DNA from: Spirochaetaceae bacterium
GTDB lineage: Bacteria; Spirochaetota; Spirochaetia; Treponematales; Rectinemataceae
Length of the DNA: 64,000 nucleotides
NCBI GenBank assembly: GCA_025358255.1
Contig: JANYKC010000002.1
Location: 1 to 64,000, forward strand
Direction: 5' to 3'
Positions 28,206-36,781 of the stretch are shown piece by piece; position 1 is the stretch's first letter, and each line of letters starts with the position of its first letter. The position numbers and the translations under genes are program-made. The notes beneath the pieces were generated by a model. That model saw only the letters and a program-made list of their open reading frames with translations. It was not told where the DNA came from and made no database searches.

Positions 28206-29933
28206 ATGAGCCACGGATGCCATGCTCCTCGCCGAAGCCTCGCCCCTGCCCTTCTCATCGCGCTCGCTGGCCTGGCCTTCGCCAAGGGCGCATCCGCCAC
28301 GGCGGCCGAGGCCAGCCTCAGCACCGAGGCGACCACGACCGAAGGCTATGCGGGCCTCGTCGTCAGGGTTTTCGCGGGCGGGAACGAGCTCAAGTCCAGC
28401 TATGGCGGGGCCCTCGTGTCGGTCAACCGGAGCAGCGTAGGCTACGCGCCGTGGACAAACGAGGCGATGAGGCCGGGCAGCTATGTCATCGGGGTGGAGG
28501 CCGACAACTACTATCCCGTGGAGACCACGGTTGGCCTCCAGGAAAAGACCCGAAGCACCCTCACCTTCGCGCTCAGGCGCATGTCGGGCTTCCTTGACGC
28601 CAGGCTAACGCCTGAGGATTCGGAACTCCTCATAGATGGAAAGATCATGGGCTCCGGCCTCCTCGAGCTCCCGACGGGGAGGCATCATGCCCTGGTGCGC
28701 CGCTTCGCCTACCGGGAGAGAGGCGTCGATTTCACCATCCAGGACAAGGCGGTCACGACCCTCGATGTCAGCCTCGACGAGGCTCCCTTCGAGGTGAGCG
28801 AGTTGCGCTCGCGCCGCGCCGCCTTCGATCCCGGCAATGTCGGAGCCCTCGGGGCGACAGTGCTCTCTTTCTCCGTGACCTCCTACGGTTCAGCCACGCT
28901 CGAGATCCTCTCGGCCGCGCAGGAAGTCGTCGCGCGCTTCGACTTTCCCCTGTTCACCGAGTGGAAACAATCGGTCTCGTGGCCGGGACGCTCCATGGAC
29001 CCTCCCGGCGCGGCCCTGCCCGATGGAAAATACCTGGTCCGGCTCAGTGCCCTCCCCTCGACCGCAACCGCGTCGACGGCGCCGGCCACCGGGCCCGTCG
29101 TCCTGGAAACCACGGTGGCCATCGACTCCGGGCTTGCGGTCTCTCCCTACGGTGCGGCCGGCGCGATGCCCGGCCTCCTCCTCTTTCCCGAACCCGGAGC
29201 GATCGCTTTTGGCCTTGTCGCCCTCGACCTCGGGATCTCGGCGGAAAGCACCGTGATGAGCGATCCTTCCCTCGGTGCCGTCCTTGACCTCGGCATGTCG
29301 GCATCCTTGGGCCGTTTTGGCTTCGCCCTGGCCTCCTTCGTGTCCACGTCCACCCGGACCGGCTCAGCGGATTCGGCCCAGAATATCGGGGCGGCCATTT
29401 CCCTGCGATGGGCCTTTTCGGGCAGGGCCAGCAACTCGCCCGGCGTGGGAAGCGCGGCGGCGTCCCCGGGCGGCGACGAAGGGGGGATGCTGCCTGCATT
29501 CGGAGTTTTCCTGAAAGCTTCCTACAGCGGAAGCGCGGCCGCCGCTTCGATCCTCGCATCGGGGACCGTGAGCGGCGCAATGTGCATGGAGTTGGGCCTT
29601 CCTGCTGCGCTTGCCTCGCGGGGGCTCTCCCTGGGCCTGGCTCCTGCCCTCCTGGTCGCCTTCCCCGTCGATGGCCTTGCCGCCACGGTCGCGCCCCTCA
29701 TCCGTGGCGGCATCTGGTATTCGACCCGGCGCCTGCGGCTTGGCTGTTCCGCCATGGCCAATGCCGCATCCTTGGGCGCCATGCTCGAAGGCCCTTGGTC
29801 TTGGGCCGCGGCCGCGGAATGCCGCGCCATCCTTGGCGCGAGTCCCTTGGTGTTCTCCGTAGCCTGCACGGCGAGAAAGGGAGCCGCTTCGCCGGTTCTC
29901 GGCGCGAGCCTGGGCCTTGGCTACATGCTCTAG
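28206..29933 (+). CDS. secreted PEGA-domain protein with FlgD-like repeat and barrel-like C-terminus
   Basis: 575 residues. Signal peptide at ~12-30 (LAPALLIALAGLAFAKGASA). Two PEGA-like sheets follow: VSVNRSSVGYAPWTNEAMRPG...VIGVEADNYYPVE (split here) at ~75-105 and ELLIDGKIMGSGLLELPTGRH at ~140-160. A FlgD/Ig-like unit lies at ~215-290 (ATLEILSAAQEVVARFDF, GAALPDGKYLVRLSA). The C-terminal ~270 residues, Gly/Ala/Ser-rich alternating strands ending in SLGLGYML, look like an outer-membrane barrel. PEGA domains are common in surface proteins of spirochaetes. Monocistronic by spacing. Confidence 0.7.
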   Translation: MSHGCHAPRRSLAPALLIALAGLAFAKGASATAAEASLSTEATTTEGYAGLVVRVFAGGNELKSSYGGALVSVNRSSVGYAPWTNEAMRPGSYVIGVEADNYYPVETTVGLQEKTRSTLTFALRRMSGFLDARLTPEDSELLIDGKIMGSGLLELPTGRHHALVRRFAYRERGVDFTIQDKAVTTLDVSLDEAPFEVSELRSRRAAFDPGNVGALGATVLSFSVTSYGSATLEILSAAQEVVARFDFPLFTEWKQSVSWPGRSMDPPGAALPDGKYLVRLSALPSTATASTAPATGPVVLETTVAIDSGLAVSPYGAAGAMPGLLLFPEPGAIAFGLVALDLGISAESTVMSDPSLGAVLDLGMSASLGRFGFALASFVSTSTRTGSADSAQNIGAAISLRWAFSGRASNSPGVGSAAASPGGDEGGMLPAFGVFLKASYSGSAAAASILASGTVSGAMCMELGLPAALASRGLSLGLAPALLVAFPVDGLAATVAPLIRGGIWYSTRRLRLGCSAMANAASLGAMLEGPWSWAAAAECRAILGASPLVFSVACTARKGAASPVLGASLGLGYML

Positions 29934-29969
29934 CTCCCGGCACCGCCAAAGCGCTATAGTTTGCCTACG

Positions 29970-30032
29970 ATGAAAAGCACGATCACCCTCAGACTTGGCA
30001 CGGCCTCGGGGCAGGAAGTCCTGTGGCCATGA
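29970..30032 (+). CDS. possible 20-codon leader ahead of fumarase
   Basis: ATG 29970 opens a short frame (MKSTITLRLGTASGQEVLWP) whose TGA overlaps the fumarase ATG (ATGA at 30029-30032). No good ribosome-binding site is seen. It could be a leader peptide or the chance remnant of another reading frame. Confidence 0.2.
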   Translation: MKSTITLRLGTASGQEVLWP

Positions 30033-31732
30033 AGCTTCAGCCGACGATTGCCCATTGCCTGGATTTCGGCGGACAGGAAACCTGGCCGCGCCTCGACCTA
30101 CCCCCGGATCGGGAAAACGGCGTCGGCGCCGCCGTCCTCGAAACCCTGGCCCGCGTCGCCTTCGAGGAGATCGCCTTTTTCCTCCCCACTTCCCAGCTAG
30201 AGGGTTTCGCTGCCGTCCTCAAGGACCCGGGCGCAGGCGAGGCCGAACGCTTTGTCGCGGCGAGCCTCATCCGCAACGCCATCATCGCGGCGGAGGGCGT
30301 CTATCCCCTGTGCCAGGACACGGGCACCGCGGTCGTCTATGGATGGAGGGGATCGGGCTTCGCAAGCGCGACCTGCGATGAGGAGGAGGCCTTGGCCCGT
30401 GGGGTGCGGGCGGCCTACGCCGCCCGCAGGCTCAGGGCCTCGGTCCTCCGGCCCACCGGCTTCCTTTCCGAGGCAAACGCGGGGGACAACCTTCCCCTCC
30501 ATTGCGACATCAGGACCGACTACAGCGGCGAGGGCGCCGGCGGCGAAGGCGCCGGCGGCGAGGGCGCCGGCGGCGAGGGCGCCAGCGGCGAGGGCGCCGG
30601 CGGCGTGGGCGCCGGCGGCGAGGGCGCCGGCGGCGAGGCCTTCCGGCTCTGCTTCGTGGCCAAGGGAGGCGGCTCCGCCAACCGCACGAGCCTTGCCATG
30701 GAATCACCCTCCCTCCTCGACGCAGGCCTGCTCGAAAGGAGGCTTGATGGCCTTGTGAGGGGGCTCGGCACCTCGGGCTGCCCTCCGTATCGCATAACCT
30801 GTGTAGTGGGTGGCCTTTCCCCCGAGGAGAGCCTCTATGTCCTGGCGCTGGCGGGCCTGGGCCTCCTCGATGGCTTGCCTGCGGCCTCCGCGGGCGGGTC
30901 CCCGGCCCTCCGCGACCGCGGGTGGGAAGAGGCGATGCTCAGCTCGGCTGCCGCCGCAGGCCCAGGCGCCCAGTTCGGGGGGAGCCGGCTGGCCATCGAT
31001 GCCCGCGCGATCCGCCTCCCGCGCCACGCCGCGAGCCTCCCCCTAGCCTTCGGGGTCAGCTGCGCCGCGGCCCGTCGGGCACGGGCCTTTATCGACAAGG
31101 AGGGAGTCAGGCTCGAGCCGATGGAAAAGGACCCGGCCCGGTTCCTGCCTGACGGGATGCCCGCCCTCGATGGCGCACAACGCGTCAATCTCGACAGGCC
31201 GGCAAGCGAGCTTGCCGCCGAGCTCGGCGCCCTCCCCCCCGGCACGCCCCTCCTCATCTCGGGAACGGTGGTCACTGCCCGCGACAAGGCCCATGCCCGG
31301 TTCCGCGCCCTTGTCGCCGAGGGCAAGGACCTTCCGGCCTGCATTTTCCGCCATCCGGTGTTCTATGCCGGCCCCACCGACGCGGTGCCCGGAGCGGTAT
31401 CCGGCTCCTTCGGCCCGACGACGGCAGGCCGCATGGATTCCATGCTCCCCGAACTCCTTTCGCGGGGCGCGAGCCTCGTGACCATCGCCAAGGGATCCAG
31501 GTCCCCTTCCGCGGCCAGGTCGATCGCGGAGCATGGCGGGGTCTACCTTTGCGCCATCGGAGGCGCGGCAGCCCTCGCGGCCAAGGAGAATGTGGTCTCC
31601 AGCCGCATCATAGCCTGGCCGGAACTCGGCATGGAGGCGCTTCGCCTGGTCGAACTGCGGGACCTCCCGGCCATCATCGGCATCAACGGCGAGGGCCGGG
31701 ACTTCTACGCCGAATGCGGGGCGGCTCGATGA
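30029..31732 (+). CDS. class I (4Fe-4S) fumarate hydratase with a Gly-Glu-Ala repeat insert
   Basis: 567 residues from ATG 30029 (GTG 30023, closer to AGGAAG, is an alternative). Interconverts fumarate and malate. The three cluster cysteines are recognisable: YPLCQDTG (~95), TSGCPPYR (~250) and GVSCAAAR (~344). Alpha and beta parts are fused, as in FumA/FumB: GGGSANRT and SFGPTTAGRMDS are conserved. Seven 15-bp units (30527-30631) encode a (GEGAG)n stretch at ~167-201, between DIRTDYS and EAFRLCFVAKGG, inside the catalytic part; normal members lack it. The MFS gene overlaps its stop by ATGA. Confidence 0.93.
   Translation: MKLQPTIAHCLDFGGQETWPRLDLPPDRENGVGAAVLETLARVAFEEIAFFLPTSQLEGFAAVLKDPGAGEAERFVAASLIRNAIIAAEGVYPLCQDTGTAVVYGWRGSGFASATCDEEEALARGVRAAYAARRLRASVLRPTGFLSEANAGDNLPLHCDIRTDYSGEGAGGEGAGGEGAGGEGASGEGAGGVGAGGEGAGGEAFRLCFVAKGGGSANRTSLAMESPSLLDAGLLERRLDGLVRGLGTSGCPPYRITCVVGGLSPEESLYVLALAGLGLLDGLPAASAGGSPALRDRGWEEAMLSSAAAAGPGAQFGGSRLAIDARAIRLPRHAASLPLAFGVSCAAARRARAFIDKEGVRLEPMEKDPARFLPDGMPALDGAQRVNLDRPASELAAELGALPPGTPLLISGTVVTARDKAHARFRALVAEGKDLPACIFRHPVFYAGPTDAVPGAVSGSFGPTTAGRMDSMLPELLSRGASLVTIAKGSRSPSAARSIAEHGGVYLCAIGGAAALAAKENVVSSRIIAWPELGMEALRLVELRDLPAIIGINGEGRDFYAECGAAR
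30527..30631. repeat. seven tandem 15-bp repeats in the fumarase gene
   Basis: Unit GGCGAGGGCGCCGGC, seven copies with four single-base changes (GAA, AGC, GTG variants). In frame, so length changes keep translation. Confidence 0.95.
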
Positions 31733-32907
31733 GGGAAAAGTCGCGCCGCTACTCCCTCGCCTACTTCTGCCTTTTCGCGATCTATGGCGTCGTCTCGCCC
31801 TATCTCCAGCTCCTCCTGAGGGGACTCGGCTATGGACCGGCCGGCGTGGGGCTTTTCCTTGCCCTCTTCGAGGTCGTCGGCATAGTGGGTCCCCTCGCGC
31901 TTTCAAGGCTTGCGGACAGGTCAGGCAAACGGAAGCCCACCCTGGCGGCTTCCGCCCTGGCCATTCTCGTGGCCCTTCCGGCCCTGGTCCTCCTGCCGCT
32001 GCGCCTGGTGACCGGCCTGTCGATCGCGGTCTTCGCCATCGGGGTCAAGACCCTGATCCCGGTCATGGATGCCCAAGGCATGGCCTTCGTGGACGCCGGC
32101 CCCGAGGCGGGCAAGAAAAGCGGATATGGAGCGCTTCGGGTTATGGGCTCTATCGGCTTCATAGCCACGGCCCTCGTCCTCCAGTTCATCCCGGGCTTCG
32201 ACCGCAGCCCACCATGGCTCATCGCCCTCTGCGTGGCGGCGGCAACCCTGGTCTTCCTCCTGTCCCTGCTTTTCCTCCCCGAGAGCCCTGCCCTGCCCGC
32301 AACCCCGGAGCCAGGGCGAAAGGGCCCCCGCGGCGCAACGCGGATCGATCCCGTGTTCGCCCTCGGCCTCCTCGTGATCGGGGTTGGCCGCTTCGCGATG
32401 GCGCCCATCAATTCCTTCATTTCGCTCTATGCCACGGAGTCGCTGCATTTCCATGCGGTGGGAGCGCTCTGGGCACTCGCCAGCGCCACGGAAATCCCCC
32501 TCATGCTCGTGGCAGGGAGCATCATAGCCAGGACCGGCGCGATGGGGGCCATAGCCATAGCCACCGCCGCCGTCGGCCTCCGCCTGGCGGTCTACGCGAT
32601 CTTCCCCAGCCCCGCCGGCCTCCTTTCGGCCCAGCTCCTCCACGCCCTCTGCTACGGCCTTTTCCAGCCCGCCGCCGTCACCTTCGTGGCGGAGCGGGTC
32701 CATCCTTCCCGGCGCAGCACGGGCATGGCGCTTTACATGGGTCTGGGCGTCGGAGTCCCCGCCGTCCTGGGCAGCGCCTTGGGCGGTTTCGTCGTCGAAG
32801 CGGCCGGTTACCGCGCCCTCTTCCTGTCCTTCATCGCCTTTTCCCTCGCTTCCCTTTGCCTTTTCGCCGTCTTCCGAAAGCGCTTCAGCCTGGCGGCCAG
32901 CCGCTAG
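31729..32907 (+). CDS. MFS transporter (MFS_1-like/LacY-like branch)
   Basis: 392 residues with about twelve hydrophobic segments; the N-terminus YSLAYFCLFAIYGVVSPYL and the loop LSRLADRSGKRK between helices 2 and 3 are typical. The ATG overlaps the fumarase stop (ATGA), so it is translationally coupled and may import a dicarboxylate or related acid for that enzyme; this link is inference. A charged central loop (GRKGPRGATRIDP) separates the two six-helix halves. Confidence 0.88.
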   Translation: MREKSRRYSLAYFCLFAIYGVVSPYLQLLLRGLGYGPAGVGLFLALFEVVGIVGPLALSRLADRSGKRKPTLAASALAILVALPALVLLPLRLVTGLSIAVFAIGVKTLIPVMDAQGMAFVDAGPEAGKKSGYGALRVMGSIGFIATALVLQFIPGFDRSPPWLIALCVAAATLVFLLSLLFLPESPALPATPEPGRKGPRGATRIDPVFALGLLVIGVGRFAMAPINSFISLYATESLHFHAVGALWALASATEIPLMLVAGSIIARTGAMGAIAIATAAVGLRLAVYAIFPSPAGLLSAQLLHALCYGLFQPAAVTFVAERVHPSRRSTGMALYMGLGVGVPAVLGSALGGFVVEAAGYRALFLSFIAFSLASLCLFAVFRKRFSLAASR

Positions 32908-32952
32908 CCCGGCCACGGCCGCCGGTCCGCAAGGGATGCGCCGGAGCGGCGA

Positions 32953-34215
32953 TCAGCCCGGCACGGTGAAGATGAAACCACGCGGGTAATCGGCCGACTG
33001 TATCACCTTGAGCCGCCCTTCCTTGTCGAGGCGACGGGCGAATGCGACGGCTTCCTCCTGGGCGGCCCTTGCCGATTCGATGGACCATGTGGACCGGGCG
33101 ATCGCGGCTCGCAGCGAGGCGACGCGCTTCTCCCCGAGGTTTGCCAGGAGTTCGTCCCGTACCGGGATGCCGCATGCGGCCAGACCGGCGGCAAATAGGT
33201 CCTCACCCACCTCGTCCACGAGGAGGCTGAGGGCCTTGTCATCGAAGAGGACGAAGTCCTCGAAGACGAACATGTTCCTCTTGAGCTGCTCGCTCGTCTC
33301 CTTGTCGACCGTCTCCAGGCCTTCGATGATGCGCTTCTCCGTATAGCGATCCGTATAATTGAGCATTGACGCGAATTCCTTGACGTTGAGCCTCGATGCC
33401 ACGCGGCGCACGAACTCCGCGCCGATCGTGCCGTCCCCGTCGACTGCCACCTCGCCGATGGCCGAAAGGGACCTCTCGTCGAAGGCTTCGCCGCGCCGCG
33501 AGAGCGAAGCCAGGTGCATCTGGTCGTCGTTGGCGAGGCGCTCGATGATCGAGGCGCCGAGCCGCAATGTCTCCACGTTGTCCATGATCCTCTCCTCGAG
33601 TCCGAAAGGGATGCGGAAGCGGTGAATGCCGAAGACAGGCCCTGGGGCGCCGGGTCCGAGCCGCCGCCGCTGGCCGCCACGCCCGGCCAGCGCCCGCATG
33701 CGCCGCCGAGCCATGTCGAGACGGCCCTTGGCCGTCGATTCAGCGATGCCGCACACGAGGGCGACTTCCCTCACCGAGAAGCCACCGCCGTACTTCAGGG
33801 CCGCGGCGAGGGCTTCCTCAGGCCTCAGCTGGGAGAAAAGCCCACCGAGAAGGTCCTCGCCCTCACGCGCCTCCCCAGCCATCCCCGCCCCCCAGCTCCC
33901 ACCCTCGCCGTCGAGCTCGTCCGGATCGATGTCGACGATCCGGGATGAGGCTAGGCCCTTCCTTCCCCGCGAGGACAGCTCGTTGCGCGCCACCGACCAA
34001 AGCCAGGACTCGAACCGTGACTCGTTCCGTACATCGCGGATGCCCACGAGGACTTTCAGGAAAATCTCCTGAACCGCGTCCTCGGCCTCCGGAACGCTCC
34101 TCGTCGAGGCCAGGGCAAAGGAATAGAGGCTCTTCTCGTAGGTCCTGACGATGGCGGCGAACTCGGCCTTACCGCCAAGCCGGGCAGCCATCACGACGCT
34201 TTCTTCGATTTTCAT
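32953..34215 (-). CDS. ECF sigma factor fused to FliG-type motor-switch domains
   Basis: 420 residues in one uninterrupted frame from ATG 34215. Residues ~15-85 are sigma region 2 (YEKSLYSFALASTRSVPEAEDAVQEIFLKV and the core-binding ESWLWSVARNEL). Residues ~125-175 are sigma region 4 with a helix-turn-helix (FSVREVALVCGIAESTAKGRL). After a linker, ~265-405 match the middle and C-terminal domains of flagellar switch protein FliG: FASMLNYTDRYTEKRIIEGLE, the hallmark RNMFVFEDFVLFDDKAL, LGEKRVASLRAAI, and EEAVAFARRLDKEGRLKVI. The acidic pair of the FliG torque helix appears as Ala-Ala. No anti-sigma gene is adjacent. The FliG part may be a cis-acting regulator or tie transcription to the motor. 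Confidence 0.9.
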   Translation of the reverse strand: MKIEESVVMAARLGGKAEFAAIVRTYEKSLYSFALASTRSVPEAEDAVQEIFLKVLVGIRDVRNESRFESWLWSVARNELSSRGRKGLASSRIVDIDPDELDGEGGSWGAGMAGEAREGEDLLGGLFSQLRPEEALAAALKYGGGFSVREVALVCGIAESTAKGRLDMARRRMRALAGRGGQRRRLGPGAPGPVFGIHRFRIPFGLEERIMDNVETLRLGASIIERLANDDQMHLASLSRRGEAFDERSLSAIGEVAVDGDGTIGAEFVRRVASRLNVKEFASMLNYTDRYTEKRIIEGLETVDKETSEQLKRNMFVFEDFVLFDDKALSLLVDEVGEDLFAAGLAACGIPVRDELLANLGEKRVASLRAAIARSTWSIESARAAQEEAVAFARRLDKEGRLKVIQSADYPRGFIFTVPG

Positions 34216-34326
34216 GTGCTTCCACCCATATAGACGCCTCCCGCCCCGGAATGCCGATGGAAAAACCATGAATCGGCTGTTTACTTAGGCTTGGCAGGTC
34301 TTGGGATCCTCAAATAGCCCGTGACA

Positions 34327-34896
34327 TCATCGGCCAAGGACCCGCTGCGCGAGGAGGAGGGCGCATGCCATCAGGGCGTGGGAATATGGAGGCTCTCCCA
34401 TCTTCGCGAAGACCTCGTCCGCCGGCACCTCGTAGGCATCGACTATCTCGTGCTCGTCCAGGGACAGCTTCCCCGAGGCCGTCAGGTCGAAGGCGACGTA
34501 GACGTGATAGCGGTTGGCCATGATGGCCGGGTTAGGCGACACCGTTCCGGCATGGACCATGCGGCCCGCCCGATAGCCGGTTTCCTCCTCCAGCTCCCGC
34601 ACCGCCGCGGCCATGGGCGCCTCGCCGGCCTCAACGACGCCACCGGGGAATTCCACGCAGACTTCTTCCATCCCATGCCGGTATTGACGCACCATGAGGA
34701 AGGACAGGTCCTTCCCGCCGCCGATCACCGGGACGACCGTGGCCCAGTCGCGGGCCTCGAGCACCGAGAAGGTGCCGACCCTGCCTTCAGGACCCTCGCT
34801 CACAACCTCGGTGACCGTGAAGACGGGACCGGTCAGGAGGGTCCTTCCCTTGAGCCTTCGCCATTTTTCCCCGCCAGATCCATCGCCCCAGACCAT
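34327..34896 (-). CDS. Nudix hydrolase, ADP-ribose pyrophosphatase type
   Basis: 189 residues from ATG 34896 (GCGAGGAAAAC upstream; an in-frame TTG at 34917 is less likely). Complete Nudix box GGVVEAGEAPMAAAVRELEEETGY, split here as GGVVEAGEAP and AVRELEEETGY. The preceding FPGG and following VSPNPAIMANRYHVYVA fit the ADP-ribose/GDP-sugar hydrolase group, which cleaves nucleoside diphosphate derivatives. Stands alone; the ECF sigma-FliG gene starts ~110 bases downstream on the same strand. Confidence 0.93.
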   Translation of the reverse strand: MVWGDGSGGEKWRRLKGRTLLTGPVFTVTEVVSEGPEGRVGTFSVLEARDWATVVPVIGGGKDLSFLMVRQYRHGMEEVCVEFPGGVVEAGEAPMAAAVRELEEETGYRAGRMVHAGTVSPNPAIMANRYHVYVAFDLTASGKLSLDEHEIVDAYEVPADEVFAKMGEPPYSHALMACALLLAQRVLGR

Positions 34897-35007
34897 GTTT
34901 TCCTCGCGCTCCCGCAAGACGGAATACTAGCCCGCTTGCCCTGGGAAGGCAAGCGCGGGGACAATCCGGCGGCCCGGCATGCGCCCGCCAGGCCTGGCGC
35001 CCGAGGC

Positions 35008-35047
35008 GGCTTGCGCCTCAAGCGACTTGCGCCTCAAGCGGCTTGCG
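35008..35047. repeat. 2.5 tandem 16-bp repeats upstream of the PAS gene
   Basis: Unit (G/A)CTTGCGCCTCAAGCG, period 16, just ahead of the ribosome-binding site of the gene at 35080. Function unknown. Confidence 0.7.
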
Positions 35048-35079
35048 ATTTAGGATGGAGGACGACGACTGGAGGCAAC

Positions 35080-35415
35080 ATGTACGATTGGGCGCTCGAA
35101 TTCCCCGGAGCCGTGACCGTCTGCGACGGCGACTTCACGATCATTTACCTGAACGACAAGGCCGCGAAAACCTTCGAGAAGGACGGGGGCAGGGCCCTCT
35201 TGGGCACCGACCTCATGGCCTGCCACAACGAGGACTCGAAAGCCATCATGCGCCGCATCCTTGCGAGCGGCGAACCGAACGTCTACACCATCGAGAAGAA
35301 AGGCGTGAAGAAGTTCATCTACCAGGCCCCTTGGCGCAAGGCCGGCGCCATCGCCGGCCTAGTGGAGCTTTCGATGGAGATCCCCTTCGACCTTCCGCAC
35401 TTCGTGAGGTCTTGA
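35080..35415 (+). CDS. small stand-alone PAS-domain protein
   Basis: 111 residues from ATG 35080, with GGAGG directly upstream. The whole chain is one PAS fold: FPGAVTVCDGDFTIIYLNDKA, then LLGTDLMACHNEDSKAIMRRIL (split by a short gap), and a closing KFIYQAPWRKAGAIAGLVELS sheet. The CHN triad resembles PAS domains that bind small molecules. No output domain is present, so it must act through a partner. Stands alone between the Nudix gene and the converging vor operon. Confidence 0.88.
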   Translation: MYDWALEFPGAVTVCDGDFTIIYLNDKAAKTFEKDGGRALLGTDLMACHNEDSKAIMRRILASGEPNVYTIEKKGVKKFIYQAPWRKAGAIAGLVELSMEIPFDLPHFVRS

Positions 35416-35456
35416 GCGCCACCGCAACCTCGGCGCGGCCCATCGTCGGGGCCATG

Positions 35457-35990
35457 CTATACCGCTGCCCTTCCCGCCTCGATCGCCTTCATGTTCATGG
35501 GGATGAACTTGTGCTTGGATTCGGGGAAGAAGGTCTTGAGGACGGCCTCCAGCTTGTCGAGCTTGACCGCGCCCGTGGCCTTGGAGAGGGCTCCCATCAT
35601 GACCATGTTCGCGAACTTCGCGTCGCCGATCTCCTCGGCCAGCTCGTTGCATGGCACGCTGATGACCCGAAGGTCAGTGCGCTTGGGATCGACCTTGACG
35701 AGGCTCGAGTTGACGATGAGGGTGCCGCCCTGCTTCGCGATCGCCTCGCAGAGGGGAAGGGAGTCCAGGTTCATCACGATGGAGGAATCGGGCGAGGTGA
35801 CGAGTGGGCTCGCTATCTCGCGGTCTGACACGACGACCGAGGCGCGGGCGATTCCCCCACGTTTCTCGGCTCCGTAGAACGGGAAGAAGGTGACCTCGAG
35901 TCCCTCCTTCATCGCGCAATAGACCCAGAGCATGCCCAGGGAGATGATGCCCTGGCCGCCGAAGCCTGCCATGAAGGTTTTCTCGGTCAT
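35457..35990 (-). CDS. 2-oxoacid:ferredoxin oxidoreductase, gamma subunit
   Basis: 177 residues from ATG 35990, overlapping the beta-subunit TGA (ATGA). Sequence pattern of the gamma/POR_gamma domain: MAGFGGQGIISLGMLWVYCA, FFPFYGAEKRGGIARASVVV, and FANMVMMGAL. It completes the alpha-beta-gamma-delta oxidoreductase encoded by this operon and is the last gene of it. Conserved position and length argue for a functional enzyme. Confidence 0.94.
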   Translation of the reverse strand: MTEKTFMAGFGGQGIISLGMLWVYCAMKEGLEVTFFPFYGAEKRGGIARASVVVSDREIASPLVTSPDSSIVMNLDSLPLCEAIAKQGGTLIVNSSLVKVDPKRTDLRVISVPCNELAEEIGDAKFANMVMMGALSKATGAVKLDKLEAVLKTFFPESKHKFIPMNMKAIEAGRAAV

Positions 35991-36772
35991 CGCGTCGCCT
36001 CCTTGGTGGCGGGCGAGGCGCTGGCCGCGTCGATCGTGTTCTTGACCTCGCCGAGCTTGTAGAAGGAAATCATGTTCTCCTCGAGCCACTCGACCGCCTC
36101 GCCGGGCTTCATGGCCCAGTTGGTCGGGCAGGGCGAGAGGATCTCGACGAGGCCGAAGCCCTCGCCGCGCAGCTGCATCTCGAAGGCTTTCTTGATGTAC
36201 TGCTTGGTCTTGCGCGTGTTGGCCGCCGTGTTCACCGCGCCGCGCGCCAGGTACCGGGTCCCCTCGAGGGTCGCGAGGAGCTCGCATACCCGGATGGGGT
36301 AGCCCATGCCAGCCTCGCCGGGGTCGCGGCCGTAGGGGGCTGTCGTCGCCTTCTGGCCGATGAGGGTCGTCGGCGCCATCTGGCCGCCCGTCATGCCGTA
36401 GATGGCGTTGTTGACGAAAATGCCGGTGAAATGCTCGCCGCGGTTGGCGGCGTGGATGATCTCCGCGGTGCCGATGGCGGCAAGGTCACCGTCGCCCTGG
36501 TAACAGACGACAAGGTGGTCGGGAAGGCAGCGTTTGACGCCTGTGGCGCCGGCCGGGGTGCGGCCGTGGGGGACCTGGACGGAATCGAAATCGAAATAGA
36601 GGTCGGCCCAGATCGAACAGCCGACGGGATTCATGATGACCGACCTTTCCTGCACGCCCAGCTCGTCGATGACCTCGCAGACAAGGCGGTGGATGACTCC
36701 GTGTCCGCAGCCGGGGCAGTACTTGGTCTGTATTGGCTTCAGGCTCTTGGGATGCCCGTAGGTGAGTTCCAT
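35987..36772 (-). CDS. 2-oxoacid:ferredoxin oxidoreductase, beta subunit (TPP-binding)
   Basis: 261 residues. Thiamine-diphosphate site: YQGDGDLAAIGTAEIIHAAN followed by FVNNAIYGMTGGQ. N-terminal CPGCGHG and VGCSIW provide conserved cysteines. The subunit decarboxylates the 2-oxoacid, passes electrons to ferredoxin and forms the acyl-CoA. Located nine bases after the alpha-subunit stop in buk-ptb-fd-vorB-beta-gamma. Confidence 0.95.
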   Translation of the reverse strand: MELTYGHPKSLKPIQTKYCPGCGHGVIHRLVCEVIDELGVQERSVIMNPVGCSIWADLYFDFDSVQVPHGRTPAGATGVKRCLPDHLVVCYQGDGDLAAIGTAEIIHAANRGEHFTGIFVNNAIYGMTGGQMAPTTLIGQKATTAPYGRDPGEAGMGYPIRVCELLATLEGTRYLARGAVNTAANTRKTKQYIKKAFEMQLRGEGFGLVEILSPCPTNWAMKPGEAVEWLEENMISFYKLGEVKNTIDAASASPATKEATR

Positions 36773-36781
36773 GACTTCTCC

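Noticed and set aside
30527-30631. Fumarase repeat considered as a frameshift or assembly collapse
   Set aside because: All units are in frame, vary at single bases, and the class I fumarase motifs continue correctly on both sides.
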